Assembly (NCBI RefSeq): GCF_029338575.1 | Contig: NZ_CP119992.1 | Span: 1,240,001-1,304,000 of the forward strand | Direction of reading: 5' to 3' | DNA: 64,000 bases | From: Halomarina halobia | GTDB taxonomy: Archaea; Halobacteriota; Halobacteria; Halobacteriales; Haloarculaceae | Shown: positions 44,741 through 54,583 of the stretch, piece after piece | Numbering within the stretch: the stretch's first letter is position 1 | How the letters are laid out: each line of letters starts with the position of its first letter | Made by a program: the position numbers and the translations under genes | The notes under the pieces: model-generated | Seen by the model: the letters and a program-made list of their open reading frames with translations, nothing else | Databases searched by the model: none | What the model was told of the DNA's origin: nothing

Positions 44741-47212
44741 ATGGCCAGCAAGGACGCCCTCGCGGACCGAGCGGGGATCCCGGAGGGTTCGGGCGACGAG
44801 GAGGCGTCCGACAGCGCGGACGGGACGCCTGTCGCGGTCGGGGAGTACACCTGGGAGGACTACAAGCGCGAGTACTTCTACGACGAGGACGGGGAGCCGC
44901 CACGCACCGGTGGGGAGGCGGTGGCGTTCGACGAGAGCGAGGCGCTCGGGTTCGACTCGACGCGGCTCTCCGGGCGGTTGAGCCGGGGCGGGACGGCGGC
45001 GTCGGTCCTCGACGGGATCGTCGAGGCGCGCACGGTCGACGTCGACCCGAACGTGGACGAGGACGAGTTCTTCTCGACCGTCGAGGGCCACTCGACGGTG
45101 GTCGGCCGCTACGACCTCGAACGGGCCGTACCGCTCGCGAAGAAGTCGCACTTCCGCGAGGTCGACCGCTACTGGGTGAACAAGCCCTACGCGTTCGTGA
45201 TCATCTTCCACTCGGAGAGGGAAAACGAGCGGAAGTACTACGTCGTCGAGCCACACTTCACGCCGATCGAGCGCGACCTGCGGGAGTTCCTCACCGGAAA
45301 GCTCCGAACCGCCATCAAGTACTCCGACGACGACATCGTCGTCAAGGGGGGCGAGGAATCGCGGGGCGAGGTCATCGCCCGCGAGACCAAGCGCCTGCTC
45401 GACCGGTACAACCTCTACGAGGGCGACATCGCGGCGCTGGCCTCCGAGCCGCGCGCGGCGGGCGGCGCGGCCGAGGGCGAGGAGGGAGACGACGGGGGAG
45501 AGGAGGACGCGTCGGGGGTCGTCGCGCGGCTGAAGGGGCTGTTCGGCTTCGAGGACGAACCGGTCGTCCGCTCGGGCGACCTCGACGGCATCGCCGTCCG
45601 GCCAGAACCGGCGCTCGTCGAGGAGGACGCCCCGACGCTCACCGAGTACCAGGTCGAGAAGCTACTCTACGTGCTCCGACGGGACTTCGTCGGCTACGAG
45701 CGCATCGACGCGATCAAGCACGACATCAACGTCGAGGACGTCTCCTGTGACGGGTACAACTCCCCGGTGTTCGTCTACCACACCGACCACGAGCAGATCA
45801 TCTCCAACGTCTACCACGGCGAGTCGGAGCTCGACGACTTCGTGGTGAAGCTCGCCCAGCGCTCGGGCAAGGGCATCTCGAAGCGCCAGCCACAGGTCGA
45901 CTGTAGCCTGCCCGACGGGTCGCGCGCGCAGCTGACCCTCGGGAGGGAGGTGTCGGACCACGGGACGAACTACACCATCCGCCAGTTCAAGGACGTCCCG
46001 TTCACGCCGATCGACCTCATCAACTGGAAGACGTTCTCGCTCGACGAGATGGCCTTCCTCTGGCTCTGCATCGAGAACCACAAGTCGCTCATCTTCGCGG
46101 GCGGGACGGCCTCCGGGAAGACCACCTCGCTCAACGCCGTCTCGCTGTTCATCCCCTCGCAGTCGAAGATCGTCTCCATCGAGGACACCCGCGAGGTGGA
46201 ACTCCCCCAGCGCAACTGGATCGCGAGCGTGACCCGACCCTCCTTCTCCGACGACGGGAAGGGGGACGTAGACGAGTTCGACCTGCTGGAGGCCGCGCTC
46301 CGCCAGCGCCCCGAGTACATCGTGATGGGCGAGATCCGCGGCGAGGAGGGGCGGACCCTCTTCCAGGTCATGTCCACGGGCCACACCACCCTCACCACCT
46401 TCCACGCGGACTCGGTCGGGGAGGTGATAAAGCGGTTCACGACCGAGCCGATCAACGTCTCGAAGACGATGTTCACGGCCCTCGACCTCGTCTCGGTCCA
46501 GACCTCGACGCGCGTGGGCGGCAGCAAGGTCCGCCGGAACAAGTCGATCACCGAGATCAACCGCTACGACGCCGAGAACGACGAGATCAACGTCCGGGAC
46601 GTCTACCAGTGGCAGGCCGAGAGCGACGAGTTCCTGGATACGGGCCAGTCGAACACCGCAGAGGAGATCACCTTCGACCGCGGGTGGTCGCCCGACCGGC
46701 TCGGGGAGGAACTGTTCACCCGTCGGCTGGTGCTCGCCTACCTCATCGAGCGCGGGCTGAACACCTACACCCAGGTCGCGGCGACCCTCCAGGCGTTCAT
46801 CAACGACCCCGACACCATCCTCACGCTCATCGCCAACGACGAACTCGAACGGAGCCTGGAGGACCTCCGGGAGATGGAGTCGGTGGAGATCGACATCGAC
46901 CCCGAGAAGGAGGAGATGGTCCCCCGACCCGATCCGCTCCCGGAGATCCTGGAGGAGGTGCGCGGGATCCTGCGGGAGGGCGAGTCGCTCCTGTCGACGT
47001 ACGAGGGAGAGCGCGTCGACGGGCTGGAGGACGCCGTCACCTCGATGGCCGCGGGGGATGTCGACCCCCCCGGCGACCTCGACGACCTCGACGACCTCGA
47101 CGACCTCGACGGTCCCGACGAACCCGACAGTCCCGATGATCCCGACGAACCCGATGAACCCGATGATCCCGACGGCTTCGGCGGTTTCAGACCGAAGGGG
47201 GAGGACGGATGA
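44741..47212 (+). CDS. pilB: Type II/IV secretion system ATPase (archaeal type IV pilus, PilB/TadA-like)
   Basis: An 823-residue ATPase that powers pilin assembly. The N-terminal acidic and regulatory part runs to about residue 280. The motor domain follows, with Walker A FAGGTASGKTTSLNAV near residue 455, Asp box IEDTREVELPQRNW, Walker B YIVMGEIRGEEG and His box STGHTTLTTFHAD. The C-terminal tail is Asp/Pro/Glu-rich with a repeated DNA segment. It overlaps the platform-protein gene by an ATGA. No pilin genes are visible nearby. Confidence 0.92.
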   Translation: MASKDALADRAGIPEGSGDEEASDSADGTPVAVGEYTWEDYKREYFYDEDGEPPRTGGEAVAFDESEALGFDSTRLSGRLSRGGTAASVLDGIVEARTVDVDPNVDEDEFFSTVEGHSTVVGRYDLERAVPLAKKSHFREVDRYWVNKPYAFVIIFHSERENERKYYVVEPHFTPIERDLREFLTGKLRTAIKYSDDDIVVKGGEESRGEVIARETKRLLDRYNLYEGDIAALASEPRAAGGAAEGEEGDDGGEEDASGVVARLKGLFGFEDEPVVRSGDLDGIAVRPEPALVEEDAPTLTEYQVEKLLYVLRRDFVGYERIDAIKHDINVEDVSCDGYNSPVFVYHTDHEQIISNVYHGESELDDFVVKLAQRSGKGISKRQPQVDCSLPDGSRAQLTLGREVSDHGTNYTIRQFKDVPFTPIDLINWKTFSLDEMAFLWLCIENHKSLIFAGGTASGKTTSLNAVSLFIPSQSKIVSIEDTREVELPQRNWIASVTRPSFSDDGKGDVDEFDLLEAALRQRPEYIVMGEIRGEEGRTLFQVMSTGHTTLTTFHADSVGEVIKRFTTEPINVSKTMFTALDLVSVQTSTRVGGSKVRRNKSITEINRYDAENDEINVRDVYQWQAESDEFLDTGQSNTAEEITFDRGWSPDRLGEELFTRRLVLAYLIERGLNTYTQVAATLQAFINDPDTILTLIANDELERSLEDLREMESVEIDIDPEKEEMVPRPDPLPEILEEVRGILREGESLLSTYEGERVDGLEDAVTSMAAGDVDPPGDLDDLDDLDDLDGPDEPDSPDDPDEPDEPDDPDGFGGFRPKGEDG
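47075..47110 (+). repeat. Four tandem copies of a 9-base unit in the pilB 3' end
   Basis: GACCTCGAC occurs four times in a row, encoding repeated Asp-Leu-Asp. A second, less exact run of Pro-Asp/Pro-Glu codons continues to about 47175. The array lies in the disordered tail, so copy-number changes would alter only tail length. Confidence 0.85.
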
Positions 47213-49227
47213 GCCTCGGATCGGCGACGGATGCGCAGTTCGGGAGCTCGGACACTCTGGGCGACGCGTTCTACCCCCTCTACCGCCGGGTGTTCGACGA
47301 GGACAGCGAGTTCGTCGAGTCGGTCGAGCGGAAGCTGGCCGAGGCGCGAATGGCCCACACCGTCGAGCTGTACCTCTCGCGCGCGATGGCCGTCGGCGTC
47401 CTGGTCGGGGGGCTCCTGTGGGTGCTCGGAACCCTCCTCACGTACCTCGTCTTCGAGCTGTTCGTCGTCGGGACGCCGAGCATCCTCGGGGTGCCCCTCG
47501 ACCCGGAACTGCTGGCCGTCGTCCAGGCCGTCAAGGTCCCCGCGCTGATCGCCCTCGGCGGGGTGGTGTTCGGGGCCGTCGGGTTCGCGCTCGGCTTCGG
47601 ATCGCTCGCGGCGGTCCCGTACTACGTGGCCGGCGAACGGAAGCGGGAGATCAACGTCCTCCTCTCCGACGCCGTCTCGTTCATGTACGCACTCTCGGTC
47701 GGCGGACTCAACCAGCTCGAGATCCTGGAGGCCATCGCGACCGCGGACGACACCTACGGCGAGGTGTCGAAGGAGTTCCAGAGCATCGTCCTCGAGACGC
47801 AGTACTTCGACACCGACTACCGGACCGCCATCCGAAACCAGGCGCTCCGGACGCCGAGCGACGAGCTGGGCCAGTTCCTCACCGACATGCTCTCGATCGT
47901 CAACTCCGGCGGGAACATGGCGCGCTTCCTCGAGGACCAGAAGGACAAGCAGATGCGCACCTCGAAGCAGGAACAGGAGACGATCCTCGAGACCCTCGAA
48001 CTGTTCGGGGAGATGTACATGACCCTCTCGCTGTTTCCCCTGCTGCTCATCATCATCCTCGTCATCATGAGCATGATGGGCGATGCCCAGACGACGCTGC
48101 TGTACGGGACGGTCTACGGCCTGATCCCGCTCGTCGGGGTCGGCTTCCTCGTGCTCATCTCCACGGTCGTCCAGGACGAGGTCGGCGACGGCTACCTCCG
48201 GGCGGACGACGGGCGCGACGAGGAGGGCGGCGGGCTGTTCGGCCTCGGCCTCATCGAGCGCTACGCCGGGCGCTACCGCGTCTTCGACCGCGTCCGGAGC
48301 CGCGAGGGGACCCACGAGACCGTCGAGATACTCAGGAACCCCCACCACTTCTTCCGGGATCACCCGCTCACGGTGCTGTTCGTCACCGCGCCCGCGACGC
48401 TCGTGCTGCTCGCGTTCTTCGTCCTCGCGGGGTTCGTCCCCCTCTCGGTCGACGGGCTGAAGGACGCGCCCGTCCGCAGCACGTTCTTCCTCCTCTACGT
48501 CCCGCTCTACGTCAACCTCGTCCCGCTGACGGCGTTCTACGAGTGGAACGTCAAGACGCGCCGCAGCGTCGTCGGGAAGCTCTCGGAGGACCTCCGAAAG
48601 CTGTCGTCGGCGAACGATACGGGAATGACGCTCCTCGAGTCGATCGAGGTCGTCGCCGACACCTCCCGGGGACGGCTCGCCGACGAGTTCGAGACCATCC
48701 ACGCGAAGGTGCACTACGGGACGAGCCTCAAGGAGGCGCTCCGCGAGTTCAACAACGCGTACCGCATCCCCCGGCTCGCCCGGACCGTGAAGCTCATCTC
48801 GAAGGCACAGGAGGCGTCGAGCCAGATCACCGCCGTCCTGACGACCGCCGCGCAGGCGAGCGAGAACCAGGACGACATCGACCGTGACCGCAAGTCCCGT
48901 ACCCGCATGCAGGTGGTGATCATCATCATGACGTTCGTGACGCTCCTCGGGGTGATGGCCATCCTCAAGGTGAAGTTCCTCGACGTGATGGCCGGACTGG
49001 CCTCGCAGGCGTCGAGCGGCGCGGACGGCGGATCGAGCGGCGGCGGGGGGTTCGGCGGCAACGTCGACACCGACCTGCTGACGCTCCTGTTCTTCCACGC
49101 CGTGACGTTCCAGGCGATCATCTCGGGCGTCATCGCAGGGTACATCCGCGACGTCAGCCTCCTGGCCGGGGCGAAGTTCGTCGTCGTCCTGCCGACGCTC
49201 GCGCTGCTGGTGTTCATCGTCATATGA
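47209..49227 (+). CDS. pilC: Type II secretion system F domain / pilus platform protein (TadC/PilC-like)
   Basis: A 672-residue membrane platform with about nine hydrophobic segments. Two T2SSF domains are visible: one around residues 150-260 (LLSDAVSFMYALSVGGLNQLEILEAIA) and one around 445-560 (LSEDLRKLSSANDTGMTLLESIEVVAD). A Gly/Ser-rich linker follows near 600. It anchors the ATPase and guides pilin subunits into the filament. ATGA coupling to pilB makes a minimal pilus motor operon. Prepilin peptidase and pilins must be encoded elsewhere. Confidence 0.92.
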   Translation: MSLGSATDAQFGSSDTLGDAFYPLYRRVFDEDSEFVESVERKLAEARMAHTVELYLSRAMAVGVLVGGLLWVLGTLLTYLVFELFVVGTPSILGVPLDPELLAVVQAVKVPALIALGGVVFGAVGFALGFGSLAAVPYYVAGERKREINVLLSDAVSFMYALSVGGLNQLEILEAIATADDTYGEVSKEFQSIVLETQYFDTDYRTAIRNQALRTPSDELGQFLTDMLSIVNSGGNMARFLEDQKDKQMRTSKQEQETILETLELFGEMYMTLSLFPLLLIIILVIMSMMGDAQTTLLYGTVYGLIPLVGVGFLVLISTVVQDEVGDGYLRADDGRDEEGGGLFGLGLIERYAGRYRVFDRVRSREGTHETVEILRNPHHFFRDHPLTVLFVTAPATLVLLAFFVLAGFVPLSVDGLKDAPVRSTFFLLYVPLYVNLVPLTAFYEWNVKTRRSVVGKLSEDLRKLSSANDTGMTLLESIEVVADTSRGRLADEFETIHAKVHYGTSLKEALREFNNAYRIPRLARTVKLISKAQEASSQITAVLTTAAQASENQDDIDRDRKSRTRMQVVIIIMTFVTLLGVMAILKVKFLDVMAGLASQASSGADGGSSGGGGFGGNVDTDLLTLLFFHAVTFQAIISGVIAGYIRDVSLLAGAKFVVVLPTLALLVFIVI

Positions 49228-49378
49228 GGGAGGAACGTCTCTTCCGTGGAGCACCGTCCGGGCGACCGGGCGTCCCAGGAGGAGTACTAGGAGCATAATA
49301 CAATGCGAGTCGCCTGGGAGAGTTAGTGTTCGTTTCATGAAGGATTTAAGTAGTAGTGTCCTGCTATCGCATGGCAAG

Positions 49379-49477
49379 ATGGCTGCGAAGCAGACACTGA
49401 AGGACGTAGATCACACACCACCGAACGGCGAATCGGTCGAGAGCGTCTGGGAACGAGGTGCGGAGCGGGCGGACTGA
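49379..49477 (+). CDS. Possible 32-residue small protein
   Basis: The frame reads MAAKQTLKDVDHTPPNGESV then ESVWERGAERAD. A box A-like ATTTAAGTAG lies about 30 bases upstream, so a leaderless transcript would start close to this ATG (or to an ATG 8 bases earlier that gives only 8 codons). Codon use is acceptable but the length is too short for confidence. No family recognised. Confidence 0.4.
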   Translation: MAAKQTLKDVDHTPPNGESVESVWERGAERAD

Positions 49478-49526
49478 GCGTTCCGGCCACAGATTAATAC
49501 GGTCCGTCGACGTAGTGTCTCCCGTC

Positions 49527-49676
49527 ATGCCCACCGTCGAGCTGCGCGAGGAGACCATCGAACGGTTGAACGGCCTGCGCGAGGAGGACGAGACCTACGA
49601 CGAGCTCGTCACGGAGCTGATCAACATCTACGAGGCGGAGGAGCTAACGCTCTTTCACGGCGGCGACGAACTGTAA
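49527..49676 (+). CDS. Small DUF7557-like protein (antitoxin-type fold)
   Basis: A 49-residue protein, MPTVELREETIERLNGLREE then DETYDELVTELINIYEAEEL. The strand-helix-helix pattern resembles ribbon-helix-helix antitoxin N-termini and the haloarchaeal DUF7557 group. It starts at ATG 49527; AT-rich ATTAATACGG about 35 bases upstream is a likely promoter. No toxin gene is adjacent. Function unknown. Confidence 0.7.
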   Translation: MPTVELREETIERLNGLREEDETYDELVTELINIYEAEELTLFHGGDEL

Positions 49677-49770
49677 CCCCGGCCGTAGTCCCGAGTCGTC
49701 GCCGCGCCGTCGGCTCCCCCGTCGTTCTCACCGCCGTGAGCGACGCGACGCGTCGCTCGCCTCGCGGCCG

Positions 49771-50130
49771 TCAGGGGTAGACCGCGACGAGACCGAAGAG
49801 GGCGAACCCGAAGATCGGAGCGACGGCCGCGAGGCGGACCTGCTCGCCCTCGTGGGGCTCGGGGACGGTGTCCTCGACCACGACGGTGAGCAGGATCCCG
49901 ACGGTGAACGCGAGGAGGCCGAGTTTCACGACCGGCGGCTGTCCGCGAACCGCCCAGTACCCGATCGTCACGCCGATCACGCCGAGGACCATCCCCGCCG
50001 CGAGGTGTAGCGAGGGGCGCAGCGTCCGCTCGGGGACGCGGATCGCTTCCGCGAGCAGGCCGCCCGCGAAGTCACCGACCGCGGGGAGCGCACCGAGCGT
50101 CAGTGCGGCGAGGTAGCCGGTGAGGGCCAC
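49771..50130 (-). pseudogene. Internally deleted ZIP-family metal transporter
   Basis: A 119-codon frame with a GTG start. The first half, ALPAVGDFAGGLLAE and SLHLAAGMVLGVIGV, matches the N-terminal membrane segments of ZIP transporters. The second, IGYWAVRGQPPVVKLGLLAFTVGIL then VVEDTVPEPHEGEQ, matches their last segments. The central segments that carry the metal site (usually HN..PEG and HE..) are missing, about 140 residues. It lies 15 bases after the copper ATPase on the same strand. It could still be a small membrane protein. Confidence 0.6.
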
Positions 50131-50145
50131 GTCGACCGGGAACTG

Positions 50146-52557
50146 TCAGTCCGCCGGGTGTGCCCCGGCGGACGCGGGGTCTGCGCTCGATCCCGGTACG
50201 CTCAGGTCCGCCCGCCGGAGGAACTGCGCGTTGATCGCGACGATCACCGTGGAGAGCGACATCAGGAGCGCCCCGACCGCCGGCGCGAGCAGGACGCCGA
50301 TCGGGGCGAGGACCCCCGCCGCGAGCGGGATGGCGAAGACGTTGTACCCGGCCGCCCACACCAGGTTCTCCTGCATCTTCCGGTAACTCCGGCGCGAGAG
50401 TTCGATCAGCCGGACCACGTCGAGCGGGTCGTTCTGGACGAGGACGATGTCCGCGGACTCGACCGCGACGTCGGTCCCGGAACCGATCGCGATCCCGATG
50501 TCGGCGCGGGTCAGCGCGGGGGCGTCGTTGACGCCGTCGCCGACCATGGCGACCAGCCTCCCCCGCTCCTGGAGTTCGACGATCTTCTCGTCCTTGTCCT
50601 CGGGGAGCACTTCGGCGAAGTACGTGTCGATGCCGAGGTCGGCGGCCACCGCGCGCGCGACGTCCTCGGAGTCGCCGGTGAGCATCGCCACCTCGACGCC
50701 CATGTCGTGGAGCGCCTGGATCGCCCGGCGGCTCTCCTCGCGGATCACGTCGGCGAGCGCGATCGCCGCGACGGCCTCGTCCCCGCGCACGAGGTACACG
50801 ACGGTCTGCGCGTCGGCCCCCGCCTCCGCCGCGAAGGTGGCGAGTTCGGGAGCGGGCTCGACGTCGAGCTGATCGAGGAGGTTCGGCCCCCCGACGTAGA
50901 CCGTCTCGCCCCCGCCCTCGACCGAACGCCCCGCGCCCGACCGTCGCTCGGCGTCGCCGGACGCCTCGCCGTCCGACAGGCCCGCGGGACCGAGGACCCG
51001 GCGCGCGTCGACGGTCGCGCGGACGCCCCGTCCCTTGATCGCCTCGAACTCGCGCACCGCCGGGACCGCCAGGCCGCGCTCTTCGGCCGCCTCGCGGACG
51101 GCGCGCGCGATCATGTGCTCGGAGTCGCCCTCCACGGCCGCCGTGAGCGCGAGCGCTTCGTCCTCGTCGATCCCGCCGACGGCGGCGATCCCGACGACCC
51201 CCTGCTCGCCCCTCGTCAGCGTGCCGGTCTTGTCGAAGACGACGGTGTCGACGTTACGGGCCTCCTCCATCGCGATGCGGTCCCGGACGAGCATGCCGTT
51301 CTGCGCGGCCAGCGACGTGTTGATCGCGACGACCAGTGGGACCGCCAGCCCGAGCGCGTGGGGACACGCGATGACGAGGACCGTCACGGCGCGCTCGACG
51401 ACCTGAACGTCGAAGCCGACCGCGACGATCCAGGCGACCGTCGTCACGGCTGCGGCCGCGACCGCGGCGTAGAACAGCCAGCCTGCGGCCCGATCCGCGA
51501 GCACCTGCGTGCGGGACTTGCTCGTCTGGGCCTCCTCGACCAGTCGCATGATGCCCGCGAGCGCGGTGTCCTCGCCGGTCGCGGTGACGCGCACCCTGAG
51601 GCTTCCCTCCCCGTTGATCGTCCCGCCGATGACCTCGCTCCCGGGCTCCTTCGAGACGGGTCGGGACTCGCCCGTGACCATCGCCTCGTCCACGTCCGAG
51701 TCGCCCTCCTCGACGACGCCGTCGGCGGGCACGCTCGCCCCGGGCCTGACCAGCACGAGGTCGCCCGTCTCGAGGTCGCCCACGGGCACCGTTTCGGTGT
51801 CGCCGCTCCCGGTGATTCGCTCCGCCGTGTCGGGCATGAGCCTCGCGAGTTCGTCCAGCGCGCCGGAGGCCTGCCTGACGCTCCGCATCTCGATCCAGTG
51901 GCCGAGCAGCATGACGTCTATCAGCGTCACCAGTTCCCAGAAGAAGTCCATCCCCGGGAGGGCGATCACCGTCGCGAGGCTGTAGACGAACGCGACGGTG
52001 ATGGCGAGCGAGATAAGCGTCATCATGCCGGGCTCGCGCGTGCGGAGCTCGGGAACGGCCATCTCGAGGAACGGCACGCCCCCGTAGGCGAAGACGACGA
52101 CCGCGAAGACCGGACTGATCCACTCGCCGCCCGGAACGGCGGGTGCCGAGAACCCGAGGAGCGCCTGGAGCCCCTCGCTGTAGAGGAGGACGGGGATCGA
52201 CAGGACGAGCGAGACGAAGAACCGACGGCGGAACATCGCCTCGTGACCGACGTGGCTCACGCCGTGTCCCCCCTGGTCACCGTGTCCCCCGTGCGCTCCG
52301 TGGCGGGCGTGCTCGTGCGCGGCGGCGGCGTGACCGGAACTCGCGGGCCGTTCGCCCGGTTCGTGCGCCGCCTCCTCCAGCAACGTCTCCTCGACGCGCG
52401 GCTCCTCGCGTTCGGCGTCTCGACGGGCCGGACTCCCGTCGGGGCCCTCGTCCCCGCGTTCCGGCGCGCGTGCGGTATCGTCGCCGTCCCCGACGTCGCT
52501 CCCGTGCCCGCCGGGATCGTCGGACCGGTCCCCGTCGTGATTTCGGTGATTCGTCAT
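50146..52557 (-). CDS. copB: Copper-exporting P1B-type ATPase (CopB-like, CPH motif)
   Basis: An 803-residue P-type ATPase. The N-terminus is acidic then His-rich ([20 protein letters not shown]) and lacks CxxC metal-binding domains. The transmembrane ion motif is CPH in [16 protein letters not shown], placing it in the P1B-3 (CopB) group, which moves copper out. [11 protein letters not shown], the HP-type motif near SEHMIARAV, and [18 protein letters not shown] are intact. Start ATG 52557 gives [15 protein letters not shown] copper-storage protein gene lies just upstream on the same strand. Confidence 0.93.
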   Translation of the reverse strand: MTNHRNHDGDRSDDPGGHGSDVGDGDDTARAPERGDEGPDGSPARRDAEREEPRVEETLLEEAAHEPGERPASSGHAAAAHEHARHGAHGGHGDQGGHGVSHVGHEAMFRRRFFVSLVLSIPVLLYSEGLQALLGFSAPAVPGGEWISPVFAVVVFAYGGVPFLEMAVPELRTREPGMMTLISLAITVAFVYSLATVIALPGMDFFWELVTLIDVMLLGHWIEMRSVRQASGALDELARLMPDTAERITGSGDTETVPVGDLETGDLVLVRPGASVPADGVVEEGDSDVDEAMVTGESRPVSKEPGSEVIGGTINGEGSLRVRVTATGEDTALAGIMRLVEEAQTSKSRTQVLADRAAGWLFYAAVAAAAVTTVAWIVAVGFDVQVVERAVTVLVIACPHALGLAVPLVVAINTSLAAQNGMLVRDRIAMEEARNVDTVVFDKTGTLTRGEQGVVGIAAVGGIDEDEALALTAAVEGDSEHMIARAVREAAEERGLAVPAVREFEAIKGRGVRATVDARRVLGPAGLSDGEASGDAERRSGAGRSVEGGGETVYVGGPNLLDQLDVEPAPELATFAAEAGADAQTVVYLVRGDEAVAAIALADVIREESRRAIQALHDMGVEVAMLTGDSEDVARAVAADLGIDTYFAEVLPEDKDEKIVELQERGRLVAMVGDGVNDAPALTRADIGIAIGSGTDVAVESADIVLVQNDPLDVVRLIELSRRSYRKMQENLVWAAGYNVFAIPLAAGVLAPIGVLLAPAVGALLMSLSTVIVAINAQFLRRADLSVPGSSADPASAGAHPAD

Positions 52558-52728
52558 GGTGTCCTCGTTAGCGATCTCGCGATCGATCCGCCGGTGCGAA
52601 CCCGACCGCCCGCTCCGACCGCGACCGTACCTCACCTAACGTGGTGTAGATATATCGTCATTGTGCCTTACATCCATAGGATATACGCTCATGTCACCTT
52701 CAAAAAGAATCTGAGTTGGGTTGACGAC

Positions 52729-52743
52729 CCTACCTTTCGTAGG
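52729..52743. promoter_or_regulatory. Small perfect inverted repeat upstream of the copper ATPase
   Basis: CCTAC and GTAGG pair around CTTTC, about 175 bases before the ATPase start and downstream of the storage-protein gene. AT-rich segments (AGATATATCG, AGGATATACG) between 52645 and 52690 are candidate promoters. The hairpin may be an operator or the storage gene's terminator. Confidence 0.35.
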
Positions 52744-52869
52744 CCGGTCGGTGGCAGGAGGTGAGCGGCGATGTCGACCTGCGACGGCGGAGACGAGCGG
52801 CGACCCCGGTTCTCGGACCGTCCGCCTACTCGTCGCTCGCGGCCGTCTCGGCCGTCGCGTCGGCGTCGC

Positions 52870-53226
52870 TCACGTCGTCATCATGGTCCGGCAACTCTCG
52901 GCGCACTCGCGGAGCACCTCCGCGCAGACCTGACAGTGCTCGGCGTCGTGCTGATCGCACTCCTCGGCGCACTCCTCGCAGACGCCCGCACACACTTCGG
53001 CGAGTTCGGGACTGTAGTTCGAGTTGCGCGCCATGAAGCGGGCGTGGAGGGTCGCGACGTCCGCGACGTCCCGACAGAGGCGGAGACAGCGCGCCATCTC
53101 CGCGTCGCCGGCGCACTCGTCAGCGCACCACTCGCAGACCTCCGCGGCTTCGAAGCAGTTCTCGAGACACTCGCGCGCCTCCTCGCTCAGGTGGCCGATC
53201 TTGCCCGCGGTCTCTGTTAGTGACAT
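52870..53226 (-). CDS. Four-helix-bundle copper-storage protein (Csp/DUF326-like)
   Basis: A 118-residue helical protein with about fifteen Cys, mostly in CxxxC spacing: CLENCFEAAEVCEWCADECAG, CLRLCRDVAD, CAGVCEECAEECDQHDAEHC. This pattern matches the Csp family, whose inward-facing Cys bind many Cu(I). There is no signal peptide, so it would act in the cytoplasm. It precedes the CopB-like ATPase on the same strand, and together they make a store-and-export copper module. Confidence 0.9.
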   Translation of the reverse strand: MSLTETAGKIGHLSEEARECLENCFEAAEVCEWCADECAGDAEMARCLRLCRDVADVATLHARFMARNSNYSPELAEVCAGVCEECAEECDQHDAEHCQVCAEVLRECAESCRTMMTT

Positions 53227-53620
53227 TGCATCGCTAGCTATCGTCGGCCATTCTTTTACGGGTTTTCGCTAAGGGAGTGCCGGCGACGCCGCGAGAACGC
53301 CGAAGGAACCACAGTCGGGGTTATAACGGGTTCTCACGAACCGGGGGCGCGGTGCGCCGATTCGTCGCCGAAGCCCGTCGGCCGGGAGCGGTACGGACGG
53401 GAAACGACCGCGCGACGACGTCACTCGGTCGCACGGGTATCGAAACCTGTCCGCACTACGGTTGCCCCGCTCCCGTGCGATGGCGGTGACGGAGCCGTCC
53501 CCCGTTCGGCGCGTCGTCTCGGACGCGAACGACCCGCGAGACGGGATCCACCAGTCGTCCTCTCACGGACGTTCGCGGTGGCAAGGGCTTAAGGCACCGC
53601 GAGGGCCATGTCCATACGTA
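53227..53620. other. Intergenic region between copper-storage protein and TFB
   Basis: No gene is supported. It holds the storage-protein promoter on the minus side (AT-rich around 53245-53270) and GGGCTTAAGGCAC near 53590, a box A about 30 bases before the TFB start. Confidence 0.5.
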
Positions 53621-54583
53621 ATGGAGAACCACACCCGTCAGCGTGAGCGCGAATCCGAAACGGAGCAGCAAGCGCAGGAACCGGAGAGCGGACGGGTGTG
53701 CGCCGAATGCGAAACGGGCAGCCTCGTGAAGAGCGACGATCAGGGGGAACTCGTCTGCGATCAGTGCGGCCTGATCGTCGAGGGCACGAACATCGATCGC
53801 GGGCCGGAGTGGCGCGCGTTCAACCACTCCGAACGCCAGAGCAAGTCGCGCGTCGGCGCCCCGACCACGCAGACGATGCACGACAAGGGGCTCACGACGC
53901 AGATCGACTGGAAGAACAAGGACGCCTACGGCCGCTCGATCTCCGCGGAGAAGCGCAGTCAGATGCACCGCCTGCGCAAGTGGCAGGAGCGTATCCGCAC
54001 CAAGGACGCCGGCGAACGTAACCTCCAGTTCGCGCTGAGCGAGATCGACCGGATGGCCTCCGCGCTGGGCGTCCCCCGCTCGGTCCGCGAGGTCGCCAGC
54101 GTCATCTACCGACGCGCGCTCTCCGAAGACCTGATCCGCGGGCGGTCGATCGAGGGCGTCGCCACCAGCGCGCTCTACGCCGCCTGCCGCAAGGAGGGCA
54201 TCCCCCGCAGCCTCGAGGAGGTCTCCGAGGTGTCGCGGGTCGAGCGCAAGGAGATCGGTCGGACCTACCGCTACATCTCCCAGAGTCTCGGCCTCGAGAT
54301 GGAACCCGTCGATCCGCAGGCGTACGTCTCCCGGTTCTGCTCCGAGCTCGATCTGAGCGAGGAGGTCCGCGCGAAGACCAACGAGATCATCGAGGTCACC
54401 ACGGAGAAGGGCCTGCTCTCGGGGAAGTCGCCGACGGGGTACGCCGCGGCCGCCATCTACGCCGCCTCGCTCCTCTGCAACGAGAAGAAGACCCAGCGCG
54501 AGGTCGCGGCCGTCGCCCAGGTCACCGAGGTCACCATCCGCAACCGCTACCAGGAACAGATCGAAGCGATGGGCATCCAGTAG
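53621..54583 (+). CDS. tfb: Transcription initiation factor TFB
   Basis: A 320-residue archaeal TFIIB. A Zn ribbon at about 27-50 ([24 protein letters not shown]), the B-reader/linker segment ([18 protein letters not shown]), and two cyclin folds starting near 125 and 220 ([60 protein letters not shown]) are visible. The HTH for BRE contact is near [13 protein letters not shown]. It recruits RNA polymerase to TBP-bound promoters. Haloarchaea have several TFBs; which one this is cannot be told from sequence alone. Confidence 0.96.
   Translation: MENHTRQRERESETEQQAQEPESGRVCAECETGSLVKSDDQGELVCDQCGLIVEGTNIDRGPEWRAFNHSERQSKSRVGAPTTQTMHDKGLTTQIDWKNKDAYGRSISAEKRSQMHRLRKWQERIRTKDAGERNLQFALSEIDRMASALGVPRSVREVASVIYRRALSEDLIRGRSIEGVATSALYAACRKEGIPRSLEEVSEVSRVERKEIGRTYRYISQSLGLEMEPVDPQAYVSRFCSELDLSEEVRAKTNEIIEVTTEKGLLSGKSPTGYAAAAIYAASLLCNEKKTQREVAAVAQVTEVTIRNRYQEQIEAMGIQ

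Noticed and set aside
46765..49377. Minus-strand frame of about 870 codons
   Set aside because: Antisense shadow of the pilus ATPase and platform genes.
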